From DRPN01 sp964599235 (GTDB lineage: Bacteria; Bacteroidota; Bacteroidia; Bacteroidales; VadinHA17): a DNA stretch of 64,000 nucleotides. The stretch is taken from positions 62,001 through 126,000 of the forward strand of contig CAZRDX010000046.1 of NCBI GenBank assembly GCA_964599235.1, in the 5' to 3' direction. The notes below the pieces were generated by a model. The model did not search any database and was not told the DNA's origin. It saw only the letters and a program-made list of their open reading frames with translations. Positions 23,541 to 32,511 of this stretch are shown piece after piece; the first letter of the stretch is position 1, and each line of letters starts with the position of its first letter. The position numbers and the translations under genes were made by a program.

Positions 23541-24662
23541 ATGGGAAGAAAGATCACAAAAAGAGAGTTCTTCAAACTTTCGCTCACGGGCGCCGGAGCC
23601 ATGCTGACCGTCCCGCCTCTCATGGCCGGCGGGAAGGAGAAGCCCTGGAAATGGAGCAAGGTGGCCATGTACCAGACCGAGACGCCGCGCGGGGTGCGCT
23701 GTCTGATCTGCCCCAACGAATGTACACTGAAAGAGGGGGAATGGAGCGACTGCCGCAACCGCGTGAACATCGGCGGTAAGCTCTACACCATGGCCTACGG
23801 CAACCCCTGCGCCGTCCATGTCGACCCGGTGGAGAAGAAGCCGCTGAACCACTTCCTCCCCGGCAGCCGCGCTTTCTCCATCGCCACCGCAGGATGCAAC
23901 CTGGCCTGCCTCAACTGCCAGAACTGGACCATCTCCCAGCGATCACCCAAAGAGACACGCAACGTCGACATGATGCCCGAAAAGGTGGTGGCCGCAGCGA
24001 AACAGTATCAGTGCCAGTCGATCGCCTACACCTACTCCGAACCGATCACCTTCTACGAATACACCCTGGACACCTCCCGTCTGGCCCATGAGGCGGGCAT
24101 ACGCAACATCCTTGTCTCGGCCGGGTACATCAACGAGAAACCTTTACGGGAGCTGTGCCGTCACATCGATGCGGCCAACATCGACCTCAAGTCGTTCAGC
24201 GACGCTATCTACATGAAACTCAACGCCGGCAAGCTGCAGCCGGTGCTCGACGCCCTGAAGATCTTCCACGAAGAAGGGGTATGGCTGGAGATCACCAACC
24301 TGATCGTCCCGCAATGGACCGACGACCTGGACATGATCAGAAGGATGTGCGACTGGCTCTATGACAACGACCTGTACAACTATCCCCTTCACTTCTCCCG
24401 TTTCCATCCGGCCTACAAGCTCACGCAGCTGCCCCCCACGCCGGTGTCGGTGCTGGAGCAGGCACGCGAGATCGCCCGCAACGCAGGGATACGTTTCGTG
24501 TATATAGGCAACGTCCCCGGCGGGAAGGACTACGAGAACACCTACTGTCCCAAATGCCACAAGCTGCTGATCGAGCGGCGGGGCTACTTCATCGCCCAGA
24601 ACCATATCCGGGAGGGGAAATGTCCCTACTGCGGCGAGCCCATCCCGGGGGTCTGGGAATGA
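23541..24662 (+). CDS. amrS: AmmeMemoRadiSam system radical SAM enzyme, with Tat-like leader
   Basis: A 373-residue radical SAM protein started at 23541, fixed by the strong Shine-Dalgarno site. The [4Fe-4S]-SAM motif CNLACLNC uses Cys119, Cys123 and Cys126, and is preceded by a cysteine cluster (Cys54, 57, 61, 71) and followed by a C-terminal zinc-ribbon-like pair of CxxC (CPKC, CPYC), all features of this family. The N-terminus, T-K-R-E-F-F-K then a small-residue hydrophobic stretch ('LSLTGAGAMLTVPPL'), resembles a Tat leader S-R-R-x-F-L-K with one Arg changed to Lys, so the folded Fe-S enzyme may be exported. Its system partners A and B are fused at 18390 with a lipoprotein-like leader. 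The reaction is unknown. It is the last gene of the cluster, converging on queG. Confidence 0.9.
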   Translation: MGRKITKREFFKLSLTGAGAMLTVPPLMAGGKEKPWKWSKVAMYQTETPRGVRCLICPNECTLKEGEWSDCRNRVNIGGKLYTMAYGNPCAVHVDPVEKKPLNHFLPGSRAFSIATAGCNLACLNCQNWTISQRSPKETRNVDMMPEKVVAAAKQYQCQSIAYTYSEPITFYEYTLDTSRLAHEAGIRNILVSAGYINEKPLRELCRHIDAANIDLKSFSDAIYMKLNAGKLQPVLDALKIFHEEGVWLEITNLIVPQWTDDLDMIRRMCDWLYDNDLYNYPLHFSRFHPAYKLTQLPPTPVSVLEQAREIARNAGIRFVYIGNVPGGKDYENTYCPKCHKLLIERRGYFIAQNHIREGKCPYCGEPIPGVWE

Positions 24663-24685
24663 TGCCGGAGCACGGCGCCGGCATC
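24661..24685. terminator. Hairpin between convergent amrS and queG
   Basis: GATGCCGG and CCGGCATC form an 8-bp stem that starts within the amrS stop codon and ends one base before the queG stop. There is no T-run, so termination is uncertain. Confidence 0.35.
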
Positions 24686-25609
24686 TCACCGCTCCACGTT
24701 GCGTTTCATCCTTTGCAGTCCGGCCCGCATGACGGGCGTGCCGGCAAAGAGGCGCCGGAACCCCTCCTCATCGAGGCTGCGCCACTCCTCCCGCGTGAGC
24801 GTGATCCGTCGCTCATCGGGGTCGAATTCGGGCATGCGGTGCGGCTCGGCCTTGCTGTTCCAGGGACATACCTCCTGGCAGATGTCACACCCGAAAGCCC
24901 AGCCGTGAAAGGAGGCAGGTGCCTCTTCCGGAAAAGTCTCTTCCTTGTGTTCGATGGTCCAGTAGGAGAGACAGCGGCGGGCGTCGACCGTACGCTGGGG
25001 CAGGATGGCCCCCGTGGGACAGGCCTCCACACAGCGGGTACAGGTGCCGCAGAGGTCCTTCACCTCCTCATGGTCGTAGGCCAGCTCCAGGTCGACCACC
25101 AGCTCGCCGAGGAAGAACCACGAGCCTTTGCGGGTGAGGAGGAGGCCGTTGCGTCCCCGCCAGCCGAGGCCGGCACGCCGGGCCAGCTCCCTCTCGAGCA
25201 GAGGGGCCGAGTCGACGAAAGCCCTGCCCCGCACGGGGACGAGCTCACGGTCGATCCACGCCAGGAGCTCCTTCAGCTTCCTGCGCACCACCCGGTGATA
25301 GTCCCTGCCCCAGGCATACCGCGCGATGCGGGGCACCTCCGGAGCTGCAGGCATCTCTTTCCGCGGGAAATAGTTGAGCAGCACCACGATGACGCTCTTG
25401 CTGCCCGGCACCAGCCGCGAAGGATCAAGCCGCTCCTCCACATGACGGGCCATGTAGCCCATGCCCGCATGATGACCCTGCATCAGCCAGCTGAGGAGAC
25501 GGGCACGTTCCTCCTCCAACGGCCGCGCCGGGACAAAACCGCAGGCATCAAAACCCAGTGCCAGCGCCTTCTCCCGTATCTTCGCCGAAAGGCGGGAAGG
25601 AGTCAGCAT
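24686..25609 (-). CDS. queG: Epoxyqueuosine reductase
   Basis: A 307-residue cytoplasmic cobalamin- and Fe-S-dependent enzyme that reduces epoxyqueuosine to queuosine in tRNA, the last step of queuosine synthesis. Evidence: 'GFDACGFVPA' at the start, 'YMARHVEERLDPSRLVPGSKSVIVVLLNYF', 'RYAWGRDYH' (split motifs), catalytic 'VDSAPLLERELARRAGLGWRGRNGLL' region, and two ferredoxin-like cysteine clusters, CGTCTRCVEACPTG and CDICQEVCPWN, that hold two [4Fe-4S] clusters. The length is slightly below E. coli QueG, which has an extra C-terminal HEAT part, as is usual in Bacteroidota. It lies 36 bases after the DUF59 gene and may be read from the suf operon, which would link this Fe-S client to cluster assembly. 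Confidence 0.95.
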   Translation of the reverse strand: MLTPSRLSAKIREKALALGFDACGFVPARPLEEERARLLSWLMQGHHAGMGYMARHVEERLDPSRLVPGSKSVIVVLLNYFPRKEMPAAPEVPRIARYAWGRDYHRVVRRKLKELLAWIDRELVPVRGRAFVDSAPLLERELARRAGLGWRGRNGLLLTRKGSWFFLGELVVDLELAYDHEEVKDLCGTCTRCVEACPTGAILPQRTVDARRCLSYWTIEHKEETFPEEAPASFHGWAFGCDICQEVCPWNSKAEPHRMPEFDPDERRITLTREEWRSLDEEGFRRLFAGTPVMRAGLQRMKRNVER

Positions 25610-25645
25610 ATCATTATCGATGAGCCGGACCGCCCCATCCGGGCA

Positions 25646-26014
25646 TCACAACATGCCCAGCATGAGCATCGCCTCCTCCGACATCATGCTCTTGTCCCAC
25701 GGCGGATCGAACGTCAGCACCAGATCAAGCTCTTTGACACCGGGAATGGCTTCAATACTTTGCTTCACCCCGTTGACGATCTGGTCGGCAATGGGACAGT
25801 TGGGCGCCGTGAGCGTCATCTTCACCATCACCTTGCCGTCTTCCTTGACGTCGATCTCATAGATCAGACCCAGGTCATAGATGTTGACCTGCGGGATCTC
25901 CGGATCGTAGATGTTCTTCAGCGTGGCTACGATCTTGGTCTCCAGCTCGAAGGTGTCAACACCATTCTGCTGGTTCTCCTGGTCCGTTTTTTTCTCTTTG
26001 CTCTCGTTGCTCAT
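25646..26014 (-). CDS. SUF-associated DUF59/MIP18-family protein (SufT-like)
   Basis: A 122-residue protein with a charged, disordered first 20 residues and a DUF59 (MIP18/PaaD-like) domain: 'ATLKNIYDPEIPQVNIYDLGLIYEI', 'VKMTLTAPNCPIADQIV', 'VLTFDPPWDKSMMSEEAMLMLGM' as separate blocks. Members attached to suf operons help pass Fe-S clusters to client proteins. One Cys (in 'APNCP') is the only likely cluster or metal contact. It begins 3 bases after the sufE stop, so it belongs to the suf operon, and is followed by queG. Confidence 0.9.
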   Translation of the reverse strand: MSNESKEKKTDQENQQNGVDTFELETKIVATLKNIYDPEIPQVNIYDLGLIYEIDVKEDGKVMVKMTLTAPNCPIADQIVNGVKQSIEAIPGVKELDLVLTFDPPWDKSMMSEEAMLMLGML

Positions 26015-26017
26015 GGC

Positions 26018-26446
26018 TCATTTGTTTTTGGCAGAAAGGGCAATGGCATACATTCTGATCTGTTTCACCATCGATGCCAGACCGTTGGCACGGGTGGGTG
26101 AAAGGTGTTCCTTGAGGCCGATCCTGTCGAGGAAGGAGAGATCGGCATCGCGCACCTCCTCAGGACGGTGGCCGGAGAAGACACGTATGAGAAGGGCGAT
26201 GATGCCGCGCGTGATGATGGCATCGCTGTCAGCAGTGAGCACCATCCGGCCCTCCTCGTCAAGGCCGGCATGCAGCCACACCTTCGAGGTGCATCCTTCG
26301 ATCAGATGGTCATCATCCTTGTATTTCGGGTCGATGGGCGGCAGCTCCCTGCCCAGTTCGATAAGGTAATTGTATTTGTCCATCCAGTCGTCGTAAACAC
26401 TGAACTCCTCGACGATCTCTTCCTGGATCTCTTTGATGCTGCTCAT
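26018..26446 (-). CDS. sufE: Sulfur acceptor protein SufE
   Basis: A 142-residue SufE of the usual length. It takes persulfide sulfur from SufS and hands it to the SufBCD scaffold in the cytoplasm. The reactive Cys52 lies in 'IEGCTSKVW', and 'YLIELGRELPP' and 'ADSDAIITRGIIALLIRVFSG' are the other conserved blocks. It starts 26 bases after the sufS stop, within the operon. Start codon ATG at 26446 gives the expected N-terminus. Confidence 0.96.
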   Translation of the reverse strand: MSSIKEIQEEIVEEFSVYDDWMDKYNYLIELGRELPPIDPKYKDDDHLIEGCTSKVWLHAGLDEEGRMVLTADSDAIITRGIIALLIRVFSGHRPEEVRDADLSFLDRIGLKEHLSPTRANGLASMVKQIRMYAIALSAKNK

Positions 26447-26472
26447 GGTTTTTCTTTTTTCTTTTTTTGTTG

Positions 26473-27705
26473 TTATCCGAGCATTTTTGCGGCTTTTCCC
26501 ACGGCTTCGGCCAGGCGGTCGGCCTCTTCGCGGGTATTGTAGAAGGCGAAGGAGGCCCGTACGGTACCGGGAATGCCGAGGCTGTCAATGAGCGGCTCGG
26601 CACAATGGTGGCCGGTACGTACGGCGATGCCCATCTTGTCGAGGAGCATGCCCATGTCGTAGGGATGGATCTCTCCCACGAGGAAAGAGATGACCGAGGT
26701 ACGTTCACGGGCTCTCCCGAAGATGCGCATGCCGGAGATCTCCTCCAGCCGCTGCAGGGCATAGTCGGTCAGTTCCTTTTCCCATGTCACGATCCTCTCC
26801 ATGCCGAGGCCGTTCAGGTAGTCGAGGGCGGCAGCCAGAGCGACAGCCCCCACGTAGTGCATCGTCCCCGCCTCGAACTTGAGCGGCGGGTCCTGGTAGG
26901 TGGTCTTCTCAAAGGTGACCCTGCGGATCATGTCACCCCCTCCCTGGTAGGGAGGCAGCTCCTCCAGCCAGCGCTCCTTGCCGTAGAGGACACCGATACC
27001 TGTGGGGCCGTAGATCTTGTGGCCGGAGAAAACGTAAAAATCGCAGTCCAGCTCCTGCACGTTGAGGATGCCGTGCTGCACGCCCTGTGCGCCGTCGACG
27101 AGCACGGGCACGCCGGCGGCGTGGGCCCTGCCGATGATCTCCTTCAGGGGGTTGACGGTACCCAGCACGTTGGAGACATGGGTCACGGCCAGCAGACGGG
27201 TCCGGGAGGTGAGCATCTCCCCGAGCAGGTCGAGACGCAGGTCGCCCCGCTCGTCCAGAGGGAGCACCTTCAGACGGGCCCCCTTGCGCTGGCAGAGCAT
27301 CTGCCAGGGGACGATGTTGGCATGATGCTCCATGGTGGTGACCAGGATCTCATCCCCCTCCTTCACATAACGTTCGCCGAAGGAGAAAGCCACGGCATTG
27401 ATGGCGGCCGTGGTGCCGGCGGTGAAGACAATCTCATGGTCATGGGCTGCCCCGATGAAACGCCGCACGGTGGCCCGCGCCTCCTCGTAAAGGGTCGTCA
27501 TCCGCTCGCTGAGATGATGCACCCCCCGGTGGATGTTGCTGTTCTCCCCGGCATAGAGACGGGTCAGGGTGTCGATGACGACCTTCGGCTTCTGGGTGGT
27601 GGCGCCGTTGTCGAGATAGACGAGCGGCCGGCCGTACACCTCACGGCTCAGGATGGGGAAGTCGTCACGTATGTGGTCCAACGAAACCATGCTCTTACTT
27701 GACAT
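26473..27705 (-). CDS. sufS: Cysteine desulfurase SufS
   Basis: A 410-residue PLP enzyme (group II) that removes sulfur from cysteine. It shows 'YLDNGATTQKP', 'NIHRGVHHLSERMT', 'EHHANIVPWQ', 'VDGAQGVQH', the PLP lysine in 'FSGHKIYGPTG', and the active Cys368 in 'TGHHCAEPLI', the R-x-G-H-x-C pattern of SufS. The start at 27705 overlaps the sufD stop; the next in-frame ATG at 27690 follows the sufD stop and is also possible. It works with the adjacent SufE. Confidence 0.97.
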   Translation of the reverse strand: MSSKSMVSLDHIRDDFPILSREVYGRPLVYLDNGATTQKPKVVIDTLTRLYAGENSNIHRGVHHLSERMTTLYEEARATVRRFIGAAHDHEIVFTAGTTAAINAVAFSFGERYVKEGDEILVTTMEHHANIVPWQMLCQRKGARLKVLPLDERGDLRLDLLGEMLTSRTRLLAVTHVSNVLGTVNPLKEIIGRAHAAGVPVLVDGAQGVQHGILNVQELDCDFYVFSGHKIYGPTGIGVLYGKERWLEELPPYQGGGDMIRRVTFEKTTYQDPPLKFEAGTMHYVGAVALAAALDYLNGLGMERIVTWEKELTDYALQRLEEISGMRIFGRARERTSVISFLVGEIHPYDMGMLLDKMGIAVRTGHHCAEPLIDSLGIPGTVRASFAFYNTREEADRLAEAVGKAAKMLG

Positions 27706-29049
27706 AATCCACCAGGCAGGTATGGCATCGCGGCAGCTCGCCCCGCAGACGACGGTCGACGAGCTCGCGTATACGGTCGCGCAACGGCTCGATGGAGATC
27801 TCGCGGATCACCTCGTGAGCAAAAGCATACATCATCAGCATCCGCGCCTCATACTCGGGAATGCCCCGCGAACGGAGATAGAAGAGCGCCTCCTCGTCGA
27901 GCTGCCCCACCGTGGCCCCGTGCGTACATTTCACATCGTCGGCGTAGATCTCCAGCTGCGGCTTGGTGTTCATCCTCGCCGTGTCGCGGACCAGGATGTT
28001 CTTGTTCGACTGATAGGCCTGGGTCTGCTGCGCTCCCGGCTCCACCAGAATACGCCCTTCAAAGGCCCCGGTCGACTCGTCGTCGAGGATGCCCTTGTAG
28101 GTCTGCATACTGGTGCATTGCGGTGCAGCATGATCGATGAAGAGAGAATGGTCCATATGCTGCTGTCCGTCGGTCAGGAACAGACCGTAGGCATAGTTCT
28201 CGGCCCCTTCCCCGGCCAGCTTCACATCCAGGTTGTTGCGGATGAAACCGCCATGCAGGGAAGTGGTGTTGATCTTCACACGGCTGCTGCGCTCCTGTTG
28301 GATAAAGAAATGGGTGATATCGGTCATGGAGTTGTGTTCGTTCTGTAGACGGGTGATCTCGAACGAGCTGTTCTCACCGATATAGAATTCTTTGAGCGCA
28401 TTGGAGAGCACCTCTTTTTCCGTGAGGGCATGGTCGCAGATGAGCAGGCTGCCGCGGGCGTTGCTGCCCACGACGATGAGGCTGCGCGGCTGTACCACCA
28501 CCTCCTCGTCACCGCGGATGAGGTTGACCACCTGCACCGGTTTTTCCATCACCGCCCCGTCCGGCACATAGAGGAAGAAGCCGTCGAGGGCAAAGCTTCT
28601 GTTGAGGGCAGCCAGCCCGTCGCGGCTCTCGGCAGGATACTTGTCAAGATAAGGCTCCACCAGGTCGGGCCGTTCGCGGAGGGCCTGCTGCAAACCTCCC
28701 GCCAGCACCCCGCCCGGCAGCTCCTGCAGATGATCCTCCTTCTCAAAGAAGAAACCGTTGAGGACGGCATATACCCACGTGTTGAGGGTGGGGATATCGC
28801 AACGGAAGATCTCCTCCAGACGGAAATCACGGTGGCCGGGGTCGGTCACGGGACGGTAACCCCGCTGCAGCACTTTGGCCACAGGACTGTATTTGTATCG
28901 TTCATCCTTAGTACCGGGGACACCCAGCTTCCTGAACTGTTCCATCGCCCGCGCCTGGATACGGCCCAGCAGCCCTTCGCCCTGCGGGGCGGGAAAACGC
29001 TCCAGGACCGACAGGTCGGGACGCACAGGCATTTTTTTCTCGACAACGA

Positions 29050-29053
<4 letters not shown>
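27695..29053 (-). CDS. sufD: Fe-S cluster assembly protein SufD
   Basis: A 452-residue scaffold subunit of the SufBC2D complex. Conserved SufB/SufD beta-helix core: 'NALKEFYIGENSSFEITRLQ', 'LFLTDGQQHMDHSLFIDHAAPQCTSMQTYKGILDD' and 'FEGRILVEPGAQQTQAYQSNKNILV' (each in separate blocks), then 'HGATVGQLDEEALFYLRSRGI' near the end. The ATG overlaps the sufC stop (ATGA), so translation is coupled. The N-terminal third is divergent, as normal for SufD. Confidence 0.96.
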
Positions 29054-29820
<767 letters not shown>

Positions 29821-29854
29821 TGTTCCGTTGTTTTTCGTTGCTTTTGGTTCCGTT

Positions 29855-31303
29855 TTATCCTACACTGCCTTCCAGGCTGATCTGCAGCAGTTTCTGAGCT
29901 TCCACAGCGAACTCCATCGGCAGTTTGTTGAGCACCTCGCGGGCATAACCGTTGACGATCATCCCGACGGCGTCCTCGGTGGATATACCGCGCTGGTTGA
30001 GGTAAAAGATCTGGTCTTCGCCGATCTTGGAGGTGGTGGCTTCATGTTCGACGACCGACGAGGTGTTGCCCACCTCGATGTAGGGAAAGGTGTGGGCACC
30101 GCACCGGTCGCCGATGAGCAGCGAGTCGCACTGCGAAAAGTTCCTGGCATTCTCGGCATTGCGGGCCACCTTCACCAGCCCGCGGTAGCTGTTGTTGCTG
30201 TGCCCGGCCGAGATACCCTTGGAGACGATGGTGCTCCGCGTGTTCTTGCCCAGATGGATCATCTTGGTGCCGGTATCCGCCTGCTGGTAGTTGTTGGTCA
30301 CCGCCACCGAGTAGAACTCGGCCGTGGAATGATCCCCTTTGAGGATGGTACTGGGGTACTTCCAAGTGATGGCCGAGCCGGTCTCCACCTGCGTCCAGGA
30401 GATCTTCGAATGGTTGCCCTTGCAGATGCCCCGCTTGGTGACGAAGTTGTAGATGCCGCCCTTGCCTTCCTTGTCGCCCGGATACCAGTTCTGGACCGTG
30501 GAGTATTTCACTTCGGCATGGTCGAGGGCGATGATCTCCACCACGGCGGCATGGAGCTGGTTCTCGTCGCGTATGGGTGCGGTACATCCCTCCAGGTAGC
30601 TGACGTAACTGCCTTCATCGGCGACGATGAGCGTGCGCTCGAACTGCCCCGTATTGGCCGCATTGATGCGGAAATAGGTGGAGAGCTCCATCGGGCTCCG
30701 CACCCCCTTGGGGATATAGCAGAAAGAACCGTCGCTGAAAACGGCCGAGTTGAGCGCCGCAAAATAATTGTCGGTATATGGTACCACGCTCCCCAGATAC
30801 TTCCTCACCAGGTCGGGATATTTACGTATCGCCTCGCTCATCGAGCAGAAGATGATCCCCAGCTCGGCCAGGGTCTCCTGGAAGGTGGTCTTCACCGACA
30901 CACTGTCGATCACGGCATCGACGGCCACCCCCGCCAGCCGCTCCTGCTCCTCGAGAGGGATGCCCAGCTTCTCAAAGGTCCGCAACAGCTCGGGATCCAC
31001 CTCATCGAGGCTCTTGGGCCCGTCCTTCTTCTTCGGCGTGGCAAAATAGATGATGTCCTGATAGTCGATCTCAGGAATGTTCAGATGGGCCCAGTGCGGC
31101 ATCTCCATCTCCTTCCATTTGCGGTAAGCCTTCAGCCGGAAATCCAGCATGAAATCCGGCTCCTCCTTCCGCTTCCAGATCTCCCGGATGATATCCTCGT
31201 TCAGCCCTTTGGGCAGGAGATCCATCTCAATGTCACTGACAAAGCCGTACTTATACTCCTGTTCAGTGACCTCTCGCAGTATCTTGTCCTGATCTTTTTC
31301 CAT
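29855..31303 (-). CDS. sufB: Fe-S cluster assembly protein SufB
   Basis: A 482-residue scaffold protein, first gene of the operon. It shows 'EYKYGFVSDIEMDLLPKGLNEDIIREIW'-type start, 'YFATPKKKDGPKSLDEVDPELL', 'GSFCYIPKGVRSPMELSTYFRINA', 'EGCTAPIRDENQLHAAVVEI', and the cluster-relevant region 'SISAGHSNNSYRGLV'/'CDSLLIGDRCGAHTFP'. Together with SufC and SufD it builds the nascent [4Fe-4S] cluster. Having only Suf and no Isc genes nearby is usual in Bacteroidota. The promoter -7 element lies about 57 bases upstream. Confidence 0.97.
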   Translation of the reverse strand: MEKDQDKILREVTEQEYKYGFVSDIEMDLLPKGLNEDIIREIWKRKEEPDFMLDFRLKAYRKWKEMEMPHWAHLNIPEIDYQDIIYFATPKKKDGPKSLDEVDPELLRTFEKLGIPLEEQERLAGVAVDAVIDSVSVKTTFQETLAELGIIFCSMSEAIRKYPDLVRKYLGSVVPYTDNYFAALNSAVFSDGSFCYIPKGVRSPMELSTYFRINAANTGQFERTLIVADEGSYVSYLEGCTAPIRDENQLHAAVVEIIALDHAEVKYSTVQNWYPGDKEGKGGIYNFVTKRGICKGNHSKISWTQVETGSAITWKYPSTILKGDHSTAEFYSVAVTNNYQQADTGTKMIHLGKNTRSTIVSKGISAGHSNNSYRGLVKVARNAENARNFSQCDSLLIGDRCGAHTFPYIEVGNTSSVVEHEATTSKIGEDQIFYLNQRGISTEDAVGMIVNGYAREVLNKLPMEFAVEAQKLLQISLEGSVG

Positions 31304-31359
31304 ATCTTTGTTGTCGATCGGATGAAGAATCTTATTTGTATTTAATCTAAATTAGGATG

Positions 31360-31367
31360 CAAATATA
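31360..31367 (-). promoter_or_regulatory. Putative -7 element of the suf operon
   Basis: Read on the minus strand, TATATTTG matches TAnnTTTG and is 57 bases before sufB. A TTTG box at proper distance was not found, so a regulator may assist this promoter. Confidence 0.4.
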
Positions 31368-31427
31368 GGAAATTTTCCGGTCCGATATTCCACCACAGGA
31401 AAGGAAAACTACGAAAAGGTTCATCAG

Positions 31428-32483
31428 ATGGCAGATAAAAAAAGCGGTACGGACATTTCGGTGTACGGCGAGTTCGGGCTCATTGAGCATTTGACGGCCC
31501 GGTTCCCTTTGAGGAACCGCGACAGCCGCAAGGGGATAGGCGACGATGCTGCGGTGATCGCACCGGGCAGATGGCAGATGGTGGTGACCACCGACCTGCT
31601 GCTCGAAGGGATCCACTTCGACCTGGCCTATACCCCCCTGAAACATCTGGGATACAAGGCCATCGTCGTGAACCTCTCCGACGTGTATGCGATGAATGCC
31701 GAACCGCGCCAGGTGACGGTATCGGTAGGGGTGTCGTCGCGGTTCAAGGTGGAGCATCTCGAAGAGCTCTATGAAGGCATCCGTCTGGCCTGTGATCATT
31801 ACGGTGTGGACCTGGTGGGAGGAGACACCTCAGCCTCCTACAGCGGGATGATCATCAGCGTGACGGCCGTGGGCAGGGCCCGCAAGGACGAGCTGGTTTA
31901 CCGCGACGGCGCACATCCCAACGATGTCATCTGTGTCACGGGTGATCTGGGCGCCGCCTACATGGGCCTGCAGGTGCTGCGCAGGGAGAACAGGATCTTC
32001 CAGGATGATCCCTCCTTCCAGCCCGACCTGAGCCGCTATGAGTATATCGTAGGCCGGCAGCTCAAACCCGAAGCCCGGCGGGACATCATCCGGTCCCTGA
32101 AAGAGAAAGGGGTCCGTCCCTCCTCGATGATCGATGTCTCCGACGGCCTCTCCTCCGACCTGCTGCATCTGTGCCACCGTTCCGGCACGGGGTGCCGCAT
32201 CTATCAGGACAAGATCCCCATCGACACCGAGACGGCAGATACCGCCGAGGAGATGGAAATGGAGCCGCTCATCACCGCCCTCAGCGGCGGGGAGGATTAC
32301 GAGCTGCTTTTCACCGTCCCTCCCGGCGCCATGGAAAAACTCACCTCCCTGCCCGGCATCCATCCCATCGGCTTCATCACCCCCGCCGACGAAGGCAGGG
32401 TGCTGGTCACCAGCAGCGGCAGCGAGATCGAACTCACCGCCCAGGGATGGAACGCCTTCAGGAAAGGACAAGAAAAAGCCTGA
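31428..32483 (+). CDS. thiL: Thiamine-phosphate kinase
   Basis: A 351-residue AIR-synthase-fold kinase that makes thiamine diphosphate from thiamine phosphate and ATP. Seen: 'FGLIEHLTARFPL', metal-binding 'IGDDAAVIAPG', 'VVTTDLLLEGIHFDL', 'GYKAIVVNLSDVYAMNAEPRQ' region, 'VDLVGGDTSAS', 'VTGDLGAAYMGLQVL', and 'SMIDVSDGLSSDLLHL'. Length is typical. It is divergent from the suf operon and converges on the S74 fibre gene, so it stands alone. No thiamine riboswitch was recognised upstream. Confidence 0.95.
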   Translation: MADKKSGTDISVYGEFGLIEHLTARFPLRNRDSRKGIGDDAAVIAPGRWQMVVTTDLLLEGIHFDLAYTPLKHLGYKAIVVNLSDVYAMNAEPRQVTVSVGVSSRFKVEHLEELYEGIRLACDHYGVDLVGGDTSASYSGMIISVTAVGRARKDELVYRDGAHPNDVICVTGDLGAAYMGLQVLRRENRIFQDDPSFQPDLSRYEYIVGRQLKPEARRDIIRSLKEKGVRPSSMIDVSDGLSSDLLHLCHRSGTGCRIYQDKIPIDTETADTAEEMEMEPLITALSGGEDYELLFTVPPGAMEKLTSLPGIHPIGFITPADEGRVLVTSSGSEIELTAQGWNAFRKGQEKA

Positions 32484-32511
32484 AATACCGCACGGACAAG
32501 GCGGCACCACC

